Below, one piece after another: positions 24,435 to 32,360 of a stretch of 38,807 nt of DNA (the stretch's first letter is position 1; every line of letters starts with the position of its first letter). The position numbers and the translations under genes are program-made. The notes under the pieces are model-generated. The model made no database searches. It saw only the letters and a list, made by a program, of their open reading frames with translations, and was not told the origin of the DNA. Source of the DNA: Nocardia yamanashiensis NBRC 100130 (GTDB lineage Bacteria; Actinomycetota; Actinomycetes; Mycobacteriales; Mycobacteriaceae); assembly GCF_001613325.1 (NCBI RefSeq), contig NZ_BDCD01000054.1, positions 1-38,807 of the forward strand, read 5' to 3'.

Positions 24435-25135
24435 CCGGCAACGATACCGACGACCACTTCTTCGCCCGATTCGCCGACACCTGGTGGGCGGAAGACTCGC
24501 AGATGCGCGGGCTGGCCTCGTTCCAGGGCCCGCGCTTCGAGTTCTTCGACAAACACGTCGACCTGTGGGCGGGGCGGCGGGTGCTGGATGTGGGGTGCGG
24601 AGGTGGCTTCACCACCGAATTCCTCGACGGGCGAGGCGCTTCGGTGAGCGGCGTCGACCCGTCGCCGGACCTGATCGCGGCGGCCCGGCGGCACGCCGCC
24701 GAGACCGGCAGGAATATCGAGTACCGCGTGGGCGCCGCCGAGGCGCTGCCCTATCCGGATGCCGCGTTCGACATCGTCACCTGCGTGGACGTGCTCGAGC
24801 ACGTGGCGGACCCGGCGCGGTCGATCCGGGAGATCGCGCGGGTGCTGGTGCCCGGGGGCGTGTTCTGCTTCGACACCATCAATCGCACGCTGCGTTCGCG
24901 CGTCGTCATGATCTGGATCCCGGACCATCTCGGCATCGGCACCCCGGGCGCGCACCTGTGGAAGGACTTCATCACCCCCGGTGAATTGCGCGGATATCTG
25001 GCAGACGCCGGGCTGGCGCCGGCCGCCCGGCTGCGGGGTCTGAGCATTCTCGGCAAGCGGGCGGGCCGGCTGATCATGCGTGAGACCGGGGACCTGTCTT
25101 GCACCTACATCGGTGTGGCGCGAAAGCCCGAGTGA
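24431..25135 (+). CDS. UbiG-like SAM-dependent O-methyltransferase
   Basis: A 234-residue class I methyltransferase. Motif I is VLDVGCGGGFTTEF, an acidic VDPSPDLI follows, then the post-motif VGAAEALPYPD and VDVLEHVADP, as in UbiG/3-demethylubiquinol methyltransferases. UbiG methylates catechol-type hydroxyls on a ring, so it may O-methylate a hydroxyl made by the monooxygenase encoded just before (overlap of four bases). The substrate is inferred from context. Confidence 0.88.
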   Translation: MTGNDTDDHFFARFADTWWAEDSQMRGLASFQGPRFEFFDKHVDLWAGRRVLDVGCGGGFTTEFLDGRGASVSGVDPSPDLIAAARRHAAETGRNIEYRVGAAEALPYPDAAFDIVTCVDVLEHVADPARSIREIARVLVPGGVFCFDTINRTLRSRVVMIWIPDHLGIGTPGAHLWKDFITPGELRGYLADAGLAPAARLRGLSILGKRAGRLIMRETGDLSCTYIGVARKPE

Positions 25136-25153
25136 GCGAAGGAGTTCGGACGT

Positions 25154-25984
25154 ATGGTCCAGGAATCGATTGCGATTACCGACGTATCGGATACCGCCAT
25201 CTGGATGGCGGCGTACCGGGCCGAGGAATCGGCTCGTCCCGATGCGCTGTTCAGCGATCCCATCGCCGAACGTCTGGCGGGGCGGCTGCGGGGCGCGGTG
25301 CTGGCGTCGAAGGTCGCCGTGCCGGGCAGTCGCAATGGGTGGCCGCCGGTCGTGCGCACCAGATTGATCGACGATCTGATCACGTATGCGCTGGCCGAGG
25401 GCTGTGATCGGGTGATCAACCTGGCGGCGGGCTGGGACACCCGGCCGTATCGGCTCGAGCTGCCGGCCGAGCTGCACTGGTTCGAGGCCGATCTGCCCGC
25501 GATAGTCGCGGCGAAGGATCGAGCGCTGGCGCTCGATCCGCCGCGATGTGAATTGACAAGGCGGGCAATCGATGTGACCGATCGCGACGCCTGCGCGGCG
25601 TTCCTGGTCGAGGCGACCGCGGGCGCCGAGCGCCCACTGGTGATCACCGAGGGGTTGCTGCAGTATGTGGAACCCGCCGCGGTACTGACCCTGTCGGAGA
25701 ATCTGCGCACGCATGGAATTCGTTGGTGGATAACCGATCTGTGGACGCCGCTGCTGCTGCGAGTGGTCAATCGCACGATGGGCAGGCGGCTCGGAGATGC
25801 CCGGTGGCTGTTCGGGCCGCGTGGGGGAGCGCGCTGCTTGCGCGGGTGGGAGGTCCGCGAGCAATTGTCGATCTTCCGCGCCGCCGCGCGCTGGCGGCGT
25901 TCACCCCGCTGGATGCGGCCGGCCGCGGGCCTGCCGGCGGGCCTCCTGCGATCCGGCGTGGTTTGCCTGCGTGTGGCTGAATAG
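25154..25984 (+). CDS. PPM1/LCMT-family SAM-dependent methyltransferase
   Basis: A 276-residue methyltransferase of the PPM1/leucine carboxyl methyltransferase-like family. The SAM loop reads NLAAGWDTRPYRLEL, followed by WFEADLPAIVAAK and the conserved ITEGLLQYV. In actinobacterial secondary metabolism, family members make O-methyl or carboxymethyl groups. Its ATG follows AAGGAG, 18 bases after the preceding stop. It is the last gene before the SARP regulator, which has its own promoter. Confidence 0.88.
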   Translation: MVQESIAITDVSDTAIWMAAYRAEESARPDALFSDPIAERLAGRLRGAVLASKVAVPGSRNGWPPVVRTRLIDDLITYALAEGCDRVINLAAGWDTRPYRLELPAELHWFEADLPAIVAAKDRALALDPPRCELTRRAIDVTDRDACAAFLVEATAGAERPLVITEGLLQYVEPAAVLTLSENLRTHGIRWWITDLWTPLLLRVVNRTMGRRLGDARWLFGPRGGARCLRGWEVREQLSIFRAAARWRRSPRWMRPAAGLPAGLLRSGVVCLRVAE

Positions 25985-26042
25985 CGCTGTGGCAGAAGCT
26001 GATTCGAGCCGCAAGCCAGGGAAGTCGGTGGCATCCTCGCGA

Positions 26043-26071
26043 TTGTCGACCACGGTGGTGCGTGCTAGCCT
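26043..26071 (+). promoter_or_regulatory. Predicted sigma-70 promoter of the SARP gene
   Basis: TTGTCG (26043-26048) and TAGCCT (26066-26071) separated by exactly 17 bases. The spacer begins with an 11-base perfect inverted repeat, ACCACGGTGGT (26049-26059), which could be a repressor or autoregulator site. The expected start of transcription lies about 55 bases before the SARP ATG. Confidence 0.6.
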
Positions 26072-26132
26072 CGGCGGCACAAAACGGACAAGGGCGTTCG
26101 CGGAATCGCACTTTCCCGTTTTGGCGGAGGAC

Positions 26133-27941
26133 ATGATCGAATTCAAATTGCTCGGCTCCGTGGAGCTCGTAGTCGAGGGCCGGACAATCGATTTGGGGCC
26201 GGCGAAACAGCGCGGAATCATGGCCGCCTTGCTCGCGGAACCGGAACGGCCCGTATCGACCGAAACACTGGCCGACCGGGTCTGGGACGAGGCGCCCGAT
26301 ACCGCCCGGCATTCCGTCTACACCTATGTGACCAGGCTGCGCCGCATCCTGCGGGCGGCGACGGCGCATACCGCCGCGCCGGTGGAAATTCGGCGCGGGG
26401 TCGGCGGCTACCGGGTCGAACTGTCCGCGGACCGGATCGATCTCACCGGATTCCGGCGGCTGATCGACCGCGCGCGGGCCCTCCGGGGCGATGACCAGGC
26501 TCGGGCCGCCGCCCTGGCACAGGCACTGCGGGTGTGGCGCGGCGAGGCCCTGTCCGGGATCGACAGCCAGTGGGCGCGCGGCTTCCGCGACAGCCTTCGT
26601 CAGCTGCGTCACGACGCGGTGGTCGAATGGGCGGATGCCGAACTGCGCCTAGGCAATCCGAAGGCCGTGGCCGAGGTGCTGCGGAAGGAACTGCTGGAGC
26701 ATCCCCTCGCCGAGGACCTGCACGAGCGTCTGCTGAAGGCGTATCACCTGGACAACCGCGGCGCGGAGGCCCTGTCGCACTACGACCGGATGCGCCGGAC
26801 CTTCGTGGCGGAACTCGGGGTGGATCCGGGACAGCGCCTGCGGGAACTGCACGGCCGGCTGCTCGGTGGCCAGGCCGGCGCGGAAACCGCCGCGGTGATG
26901 CCGATCTCGGTCCGCCGCCCGTCCTCCCCGGAAGCACGGGAGCCCATCAGCTTCCGGGGGCGCGCCGCCGAAATCGCCCGGGTGCGACAGGCCTTGACCG
27001 AGGACACCGGTCACGGAGTGCCGCCGGTGCTGGTCACCGGCGGGCCGGGAATCGGCAAGTCCGCCTTGGCCACCAGGGTCGCGAGCCTGCTGCGGGAGCG
27101 CTTCCCCGACGGTGTGCTGCGCGTCGCGCTCGGCGGCTCCAGCGGCGCGCCGATCGACCCGGCCGCAGCGCTCGGACAATTGCTTCCCGAACTCGGGATC
27201 ACCGACATCCCCGCCGATCTCGGCGTGCGAGCGGCCCGCTATCGGGCCGCACTGTCCACTCGGCGCATGGTGGTGATCCTCGACGACGCCGCCACGGACG
27301 AGCAGATCGCCCCGCTGCTCGCCGTCGGGCCGGGCAGCGCAGCCCTGATCACCAGCCGGATGGCGCTCGGGCCCATGAGCGTTCGCACGGTCGTGCTGCG
27401 GGAGCTGCCGATGGCCGAGAGCCTCGAATTGCTCGAGGCGGTGGCCGGGCCGGCGCGCGTACGGGCCGAGACCTGGGCCGCGAGCGCGCTCGCCCGCTGC
27501 TGTTCGGGCATCCCCCTGGCCCTGGCCGCGGTCGGCGCCCGCCTGGCCGCCCGCCCGCATTGGACCCTGGTCGACCAGCTCGGGCGAATGTCGGAGGAAC
27601 GGCAGCGTTTGGAGCAATTCGCCTACGGGCCCATGGACATCCGCCGCAGTGTCGCGGTATCGGTCGACCGGCTCAGTCCCGGCGCGACCGCGGTATTCCG
27701 TCACCTCGGCGACACGCTGTCGCCGCGCGAGCTGTTCGCCACGGTCTCCGTTCCGGGGTTGGTGAACGGCGCGGGCATGGACGCACTCGACGAACTCGTC
27801 GACGCCCACCTGCTGTCCGTCGTCAAATACTCCGACGGCACCCGCCCGCACTACGTGATGCTCGAGATCCATCGCCTCTGCGCCAAATGGCTGACCGCAC
27901 GGACCTCGGCGGCCGACCACACGGCGGCGCTACCGGCCTGA
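26133..27941 (+). CDS. SARP-family transcriptional activator with NB-ARC domain (AfsR-like)
   Basis: A 602-residue activator. An OmpR-like winged helix (about 1-95, with AKQRGIMAALL and the YTYVTRLRRILR recognition segment) is followed by a bacterial transcriptional activator domain (about 95-245, ending LGVDPGQRLRELHGRLL). Then comes an NB-ARC ATPase with Walker A at GGPGIGKSA (K309) and Walker B at VVILDDA. No C-terminal TPR block is present, so it is shorter than AfsR. ATG 26133 follows GGCGGAGG; the open frame further upstream is not used. It very likely turns on the operon starting at 17665 through the heptamers at 17615. Confidence 0.93.
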   Translation: MIEFKLLGSVELVVEGRTIDLGPAKQRGIMAALLAEPERPVSTETLADRVWDEAPDTARHSVYTYVTRLRRILRAATAHTAAPVEIRRGVGGYRVELSADRIDLTGFRRLIDRARALRGDDQARAAALAQALRVWRGEALSGIDSQWARGFRDSLRQLRHDAVVEWADAELRLGNPKAVAEVLRKELLEHPLAEDLHERLLKAYHLDNRGAEALSHYDRMRRTFVAELGVDPGQRLRELHGRLLGGQAGAETAAVMPISVRRPSSPEAREPISFRGRAAEIARVRQALTEDTGHGVPPVLVTGGPGIGKSALATRVASLLRERFPDGVLRVALGGSSGAPIDPAAALGQLLPELGITDIPADLGVRAARYRAALSTRRMVVILDDAATDEQIAPLLAVGPGSAALITSRMALGPMSVRTVVLRELPMAESLELLEAVAGPARVRAETWAASALARCCSGIPLALAAVGARLAARPHWTLVDQLGRMSEERQRLEQFAYGPMDIRRSVAVSVDRLSPGATAVFRHLGDTLSPRELFATVSVPGLVNGAGMDALDELVDAHLLSVVKYSDGTRPHYVMLEIHRLCAKWLTARTSAADHTAALPA

Positions 27942-27989
27942 ATCCAGGCCCGTCGGGCGGGTGCCGTGGCACCTGTCACCGGACGCGCG

Positions 27990-28032
27990 GTGAGCCGCGC
28001 TCGGCACGAGGGGACTGCCGGGCGCGGCTCAC
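27990..28032. terminator. Bidirectional hairpin between SARP and secreted-protein genes
   Basis: A 17-bp stem (left arm begins GTGAGCCGCGC; one G-U type position) with a 9-base loop, in the gap between two convergent genes. Confidence 0.8.
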
Positions 28033-28045
28033 GTTGGGGGAGTTG

Positions 28046-28738
28046 CTACTTGGCCGGGGTGGGGGCCGGGGCGTTGATGGTGGTGAAGTACTGGACGGCG
28101 GCGGCGATCACGACGGGGGCGGTGACGAAGAGCTGGCCGGCTACGGTGCCGAGGAAGCCGGTGAGGCTGGCGCCGATGATGCAGCCGCCGAGGGGGCCGA
28201 GGCCGAAGATGGCGGCCAGGGGGATGGTGGCGGCGAAGGCTACGCCGGCGCCGAGGAGGCAGCCGAGGCCGGCGCCGCCGATGCCGCCGACCAGGGTGCC
28301 GATGGTGGCGCCCATGGTGATGGTCTGGGTCATGCGGTTCCAGGCGGCCTGTTCGCGCTCGTACTCCGACTTCCAGGGGGCCTGGTTCTCGTAGGGGAGG
28401 GCGACCGGCTTGTAGGTGGCGTGGGCGAGATCGAACTGGGGGGTCAGGGTGGCGGTGTGGTTGTTGATCTCGGCGGCGATGGGGAAGACGAAATCGTCCA
28501 CGCGGAAGGACAATTCGGTGCCGCCGAGCACGGTGCCGTCGGCGGCCTTGATCGCGAAGACGCCGTTCTCGGCGGTCAGGGAGCCGGCATCGGTGGTGAT
28601 GACGGCGTTCTTCTCGCTGATCTGCGCGGCGTAGTTCACCGGTTCGGCGGCGGCGGGGGCCGGAGCGGCGGTGGCCGTTCCGCACCCGACGACGGCGGTG
28701 CCGATCAGCAGGGCGGAGGTGGCGGCGATCTTCCTCAT
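28046..28738 (-). CDS. Secreted or lipid-anchored protein with glycine-zipper segment
   Basis: A 230-residue exported protein. ATG 28738 follows AGAAGGAC. The signal peptide MRKIAATSALLIGTAVVGC contains a lipobox-like VVGC, so lipidation at C19 is possible; an alternative signal peptidase I site lies after TATAA. The middle is a beta-rich region (residues ~45-110). The C-terminal part holds glycine-zipper helices (TLVGGIGGAGLGCLLG and FLGTVAGQLF) typical of small membrane-inserting proteins. Similar proteins occur widely in Nocardia without a known role. Two palindromes sit upstream. Confidence 0.75.
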   Translation of the reverse strand: MRKIAATSALLIGTAVVGCGTATAAPAPAAAEPVNYAAQISEKNAVITTDAGSLTAENGVFAIKAADGTVLGGTELSFRVDDFVFPIAAEINNHTATLTPQFDLAHATYKPVALPYENQAPWKSEYEREQAAWNRMTQTITMGATIGTLVGGIGGAGLGCLLGAGVAFAATIPLAAIFGLGPLGGCIIGASLTGFLGTVAGQLFVTAPVVIAAAVQYFTTINAPAPTPAK

Positions 28739-28778
28739 CTTGTCCTTCTCAGGGCCTCCCTGAACCAACTTGGAACCA

Positions 28779-28795
28779 GAATGATTGGATCATTC
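28779..28795. promoter_or_regulatory. Palindrome upstream of the secreted-protein gene
   Basis: GAATGATTGGATCATTC is a perfect 7-bp inverted repeat with a 3-base centre, about 41 bases upstream of the start codon. Its position suits an operator. Confidence 0.5.
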
Positions 28796-28829
28796 GGACC
28801 GGACGCGTGGTTCAGGTCACGTGGAGCAG

Positions 28830-28845
28830 CTAAGCGGTCGCTTAG
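28830..28845. promoter_or_regulatory. TetR-type palindrome upstream of the secreted-protein gene
   Basis: CTAAGCGGTCGCTTAG is a perfect 7-bp inverted repeat with a 2-base centre, about 92 bases upstream of the start codon. The AAGCG-CGCTT core is of the kind seen in operators of actinobacterial TetR-type regulators. No regulator gene is adjacent. Confidence 0.5.
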
Positions 28846-28948
28846 TGAACGGAACGTTAACTGGATCACAGCACTGTGGTCAAGCTCACGGCAGGGGAAG
28901 ACCCGGACAGTGGGATGAAATCGCCCGGTCAGAGGCCGGAAATTCGGT

Positions 28949-29716
28949 TCAGGCGGGCAGCGTGAGTACCTCCGCGCCCGCAGCGGTGATGGCGATGGTG
29001 TGCTCGGAATGGGCGGTGCGCGAACCGTCGGCGGAACGGATGGTCCAGCCATCGGGATCGGTGTAGACGCGATCGGTGGTGCGGGCGAACCAGGGCTCGA
29101 TGGCCAGGGTGAGGCCGGGGGTGAGGGGGAAGCCGCGGCCCGGGCGGCCGGCATTGGAGACGTGCGGGTCCTCGTGCATGGTGCGGCCCAGGCCGTGGCC
29201 GCCGTATTCGGTGTTCACGCGGTAGCCGTTGGCGCGGGCGACCGCTTCGATGGCGGCGGAGATATCGCCCATTCGATTGCCCGGGCGGGCCACCTCGATC
29301 GCGGCGGCCAGGGCGTCCTCGGTGGCGCGCGCCAGGCGCACGTCCTCCGGGTCCGGGGTGCCGACGATGACCGTGACCGCCGAATCGGCCACCCAGCCGT
29401 CGATGCTCACGGCCAGGTCCATGCTGAGCACATCGCCGTCGCGCAGCGCGTAATCGTGCGGAAGTCCGTGCAGCACCGCGTCATTGACCGACAGGCAGAT
29501 CGTGTTGCGGAACGGCCCGCGCCCGAAGGAGGGCGAGTAGTCGACGTAGCAGGACACCGCGCCGCGTTCACGAATGCGTTCACGCACGATGGCTTCCAGT
29601 TCCAACAGGTTCATCCCGATCTGCGCCTTCGTGCGCAGTTCGGCGAGTACATCCGCGACGAACCGGCCGGTCACTCGCATGCGCGCGATCTCCTCGGCCG
29701 ACTTGAGTTCCACCAT
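28949..29716 (-). CDS. map: Type I methionine aminopeptidase
   Basis: A 255-residue type I methionine aminopeptidase, removing the N-terminal Met from new proteins. The five metal ligands are at D100 (SMD-LAVSIDG), D111 (VADSAV), H174 (YGGHGLGR), E207 (IEPWF) and E238 (SEHT), and the substrate-side His is H83. It has no N-terminal SH3-binding extension. The ATG follows GGAGG. It is divergent from an XRE regulator across two operator-like palindromes, so it is probably a controlled second copy rather than the housekeeping enzyme; that inference depends on another map gene elsewhere. Confidence 0.95.
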   Translation of the reverse strand: MVELKSAEEIARMRVTGRFVADVLAELRTKAQIGMNLLELEAIVRERIRERGAVSCYVDYSPSFGRGPFRNTICLSVNDAVLHGLPHDYALRDGDVLSMDLAVSIDGWVADSAVTVIVGTPDPEDVRLARATEDALAAAIEVARPGNRMGDISAAIEAVARANGYRVNTEYGGHGLGRTMHEDPHVSNAGRPGRGFPLTPGLTLAIEPWFARTTDRVYTDPDGWTIRSADGSRTAHSEHTIAITAAGAEVLTLPA

Positions 29717-29733
29717 GACGAACCTCCAGTGCT

Positions 29734-29749
29734 CGGTATTTTTATACCG
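29734..29749. promoter_or_regulatory. Operator-like palindrome O1 between map and XRE genes
   Basis: CGGTATTTTTATACCG: arms CGGTAT/ATACCG around TTTT. It lies 18-33 bases before the map start and includes a TATAAA-like -10 on the minus strand. Confidence 0.7.
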
Positions 29750-29764
29750 ACCATAGCGGCTTGC

Positions 29765-29778
29765 GGTATTTAAATACC
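29765..29778. promoter_or_regulatory. Operator-like palindrome O2 between map and XRE genes
   Basis: GGTATTTAAATACC, a perfect 14-bp palindrome sharing the GGTAT arms of O1. Its centre is 30 bp from that of O1, close to three helical turns, so two dimers could bind on the same face. Confidence 0.7.
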
Positions 29779-29796
29779 AACCGTAGTGTGGCCCGC

Positions 29797-30069
29797 ATGG
29801 TCCGACTGCCGCTGACTCCCGCCCAGCTCGAGGCCGGCCGCCGGCTCGGCGCCGCCCTGCGCGCCGCCCGCGCCGAACGCGAACTCACCGCGGTCGCCGC
29901 CGCGGCGGGCATCTCGCCGGAAACCCTGCGCAAGATCGAATCGGGCCGCTTGCCGACCCCCGCCTTCGGTACGGTCGTCGCGCTCGCCCGCGCCCTGGAA
30001 ATCCCCCTGGACGAGCTGGCCGAGGTATGGCAGTCCACGTCGGCCGAGCTGCATCGCTCGGCCTCCTGA
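29797..30069 (+). CDS. XRE-family helix-turn-helix regulator
   Basis: A 90-residue single-domain Cro/CI-type regulator. The HTH runs from LGAALRAARAERELTAVAAAAGISPETLRKIESGR, and a closing helix (FGTVVALARALEIPLDELAEVW) completes the five-helix fold. ATG 29797 was chosen; the TTG frame upstream lies inside the O2 palindrome and would begin in the promoter. It is divergent from map, and the two GGTAT palindromes between them are its probable targets, giving autoregulation and control of map. No ligand domain is present. Confidence 0.85.
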   Translation: MVRLPLTPAQLEAGRRLGAALRAARAERELTAVAAAAGISPETLRKIESGRLPTPAFGTVVALARALEIPLDELAEVWQSTSAELHRSAS

Positions 30070-30140
30070 ATTCACATCCCCCGATTCGCTGCCGAAGTTC
30101 GCTCACCAACAGCGGTGCGCGCCAAAACGCCGCGCTGTTC

Positions 30141-31286
30141 TCACGGACGCGATAGCTGCCGCACGCGGGCGCACTCGCGGGTGAGGTGGTCGCGTTCGGG
30201 CTCGCTGGTAGCCGCGCGGGCCGCCGCCGCGTACAGCTCGGCGGCCTGTGCCAGGTCACCCGTACGTTCGATGAGATAGGCGCGCGCCGCGGTGTAGCGC
30301 GGCAGCCCCGGATCGACCTGGTCCAGCGCCGCCAATCCCGCGCGCGGCCCATCGGCCTCACCGACCGCGACCGCCCGATTGAGTTGCACCACCGGGCTGT
30401 TGGTGAGCTTGAGCAACTCGTCGTACCACTCGACGATCTGCACCCAATCGGTCTCGTCGGCGACGCGAGCGTCGGCGTGCAGGGCGGCGATGGCGGCCTG
30501 CGCCTGATACTCGCCGAGACGGTCGCGGGCCAGCGCGGTCTGCAGGATCGTCACCCCCTCGGCGATCAACGCGGTGTCCCAGCGGCTTCGGTCCTGTTCG
30601 GCCAGCGGCACCAGCCGCCCGCCCGGCCCGAGCCGGGACGCCCGCCGGGCATGGTGCAGCAGCATGAGCGCCAGCAAACCCGCCACCTCGGGCTCATCGG
30701 TGGCGGCGGCCAGCTGCCGGGTCAGGCGAATGGCCTCGGCGGACAGATCGACATCGCCGCCGTAGCCCTCGTTGAACACCAGATACAGCACCCGCAATAC
30801 CGTCGCCGGGTCCCCGGGCTGGTTCAGCGGCACCCCGCCCAGCCGCTTCTTGGCGCGGCTGATCCGTTGCGCCATGGTCGCTTCCGGCACCAGGTAGGCC
30901 GCCGCGATCTGCCGCGTGGTGAGGCCGCCGACCGCGCGCAGGGTCAATGCCACCGCCGACGCGGGCGACAGCGCCGGGTGCGCGCACAGGAAGTAGAGCC
31001 ACAGCGAATCATCGGTGCCCGGCACCGGTTCGGGCGGCGGTTCGGCGTCGATGACGAGTTCCCTGCCGCGCCGCGCGGTTTCGGCGCGGGCGGCATCGAG
31101 GAACCGGTGCCAGGCCGCCGTCACGAGCCAGGCTTTCGGATCGTGCGGCGGGTCAGCGGGCCAGCTCTGCAAGGCGCGAATCAGCGCCTCCTGCACGGCA
31201 TCCTCGGCCGAGGCGAAATCAGCGCCGCGCCGGACCAGGATGCCGATCACCGCGGGCACCAGATCCCGCAGCAGTGCCTCGTTCAC
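30141..31286 (-). CDS. ECF42-like RNA polymerase sigma factor with C-terminal extension
   Basis: A 381-residue ECF sigma factor of the long type. Region 2 is at ASAEDAVQEALIRALQSWP, and region 4 is near LTTRQIAAAYLVPEATMAQRISRAKKRL. A C-terminal helical (TPR-like, DUF6596-containing) half of about 200 residues follows, with NEGYGG and the LNRAVAVGEADGP stretch typical of the group. GTG 31286 overlaps the stop of the YCII gene by four bases. ECF42 factors are known to be linked to YCII/DGPF genes, as here. No anti-sigma factor gene is present; the extension may do the sensing. Confidence 0.9.
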   Translation of the reverse strand: MNEALLRDLVPAVIGILVRRGADFASAEDAVQEALIRALQSWPADPPHDPKAWLVTAAWHRFLDAARAETARRGRELVIDAEPPPEPVPGTDDSLWLYFLCAHPALSPASAVALTLRAVGGLTTRQIAAAYLVPEATMAQRISRAKKRLGGVPLNQPGDPATVLRVLYLVFNEGYGGDVDLSAEAIRLTRQLAAATDEPEVAGLLALMLLHHARRASRLGPGGRLVPLAEQDRSRWDTALIAEGVTILQTALARDRLGEYQAQAAIAALHADARVADETDWVQIVEWYDELLKLTNSPVVQLNRAVAVGEADGPRAGLAALDQVDPGLPRYTAARAYLIERTGDLAQAAELYAAAARAATSEPERDHLTRECARVRQLSRP

Positions 31287-31690
31287 TCGGTGACCGTGGG
31301 CAGCGCGGTGAAGAAGGGCCGGATCTCGAGCCATTCCTGGATCGGTACGCCGCCGGCGCCGGGCGCGGCGGACAGTTCGGCCGCCAGTTCCAGAGCGCGC
31401 TCATAGGATTCCACGTCGATGATGGTCCACCCGGCGATCAAGTCCTTGGTCTCGGCGAACGGTCCGTCGGTGACCGGCGGGCGCCCGTCCCCGTCGGAAC
31501 GGACCCAGGTGCCCTGCGGGGCCAGCGCGCGATGTTCGACGAACTCCCCGGTGGCCTCCAGCTTGGCCGCGAAGTCTTGCATGTACTGCACATGTGCGGT
31601 GACTTCCTCCGGCGTCCACTGATCCATCGGCACATTGTTGGCCGGAGCCGGTGCGCCGCGATAGTGCTTGAGCAGCAGGTATTTAGCCAT
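31283..31690 (-). CDS. YCII-related (DGPF) protein
   Basis: A 135-residue protein of the YCII/DGPF family. The signature DGPFAETKDLIAGW is at the centre, and it begins with MAKYLLLKHYRG, as usual. The biochemical role of DGPF proteins is not settled, but they are the hallmark partners of ECF42 sigma factors. It is coupled to the sigma gene by a four-base overlap and follows the PNPOx gene by 29 bases. Confidence 0.9.
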   Translation of the reverse strand: MAKYLLLKHYRGAPAPANNVPMDQWTPEEVTAHVQYMQDFAAKLEATGEFVEHRALAPQGTWVRSDGDGRPPVTDGPFAETKDLIAGWTIIDVESYERALELAAELSAAPGAGGVPIQEWLEIRPFFTALPTVTE

Positions 31691-31719
31691 GATCGTCTCC
31701 TCGAAGTGTTCGTGCCGGC

Positions 31720-32217
31720 TCAGGCGTGCTGACGTTCGGCGCGCTCGCGGACGAGTTCCTCGACCGCGCTCGGCAGGGTGGTGTCGAAATCGATGAGCTT
31801 GGCCCAGGTCGGGGTGATGACGATGCGCACCATGCCGTCATACAGCGAGCGCACTTCTGCCTCCCATTCCACCCGCTGCTCGGCGGTCATCTCGTAGCTG
31901 CCGTTCATCTGCAGAAACTCCTCCGGGATGCCGTCGACGACATCGAGTTCGGCGCGCCCGCGCAGCAGCAGGATCTTGGGCGGATGAACTTCGGTGTCGA
32001 TGGTCAGCGCCACCATCGGATTCTTGCGCAGTGCGAACAACTTCGGGGCGTTCTTGGTGGTGCACAGCACGATCTCGGCGCCGTTCCAGGTGAACGAGAT
32101 CGGAATGGCGCGCGGGGTGCCGTCGGTGGCGACATAGGCGAGCCGGGCCAGATCGCGGGCCAGCAATTCCTGGCTGAGCGGGCGGTTCAGGATTTCGGCG
32201 ATCTCGTTCGGTTCCAT
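31720..32217 (-). CDS. Pyridoxamine 5'-phosphate oxidase-family (FMN-binding split barrel) protein
   Basis: A 165-residue split-barrel protein. It starts MEPNEIAEILNRPLSQELL, has the strands LAYVATDGTPRAIPISFTW and EIVLCTTKNAPKLFALR-KNP, and a middle helix with a C-terminal barrel strand (RIVITPTWAKLIDFD). Members bind FMN, F420 or heme; which one cannot be told by eye. It is first in the operon with the YCII and ECF42 genes, so it may be part of the same stress response. Confidence 0.85.
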   Translation of the reverse strand: MEPNEIAEILNRPLSQELLARDLARLAYVATDGTPRAIPISFTWNGAEIVLCTTKNAPKLFALRKNPMVALTIDTEVHPPKILLLRGRAELDVVDGIPEEFLQMNGSYEMTAEQRVEWEAEVRSLYDGMVRIVITPTWAKLIDFDTTLPSAVEELVRERAERQHA

Positions 32218-32360
32218 GGCTAGTGCTCCTTCGTCGGTGTCGCGGCGACCGCTCGTGGTCGCTCGTCATCCCAGGGACGGAGCCGAACCGGCGTTCTCGA
32301 CACCCGGGCGAAGAATTTTTTGAAAAACTTTCCGGACGTGATCGTCGCGGCGGTCGAGCG

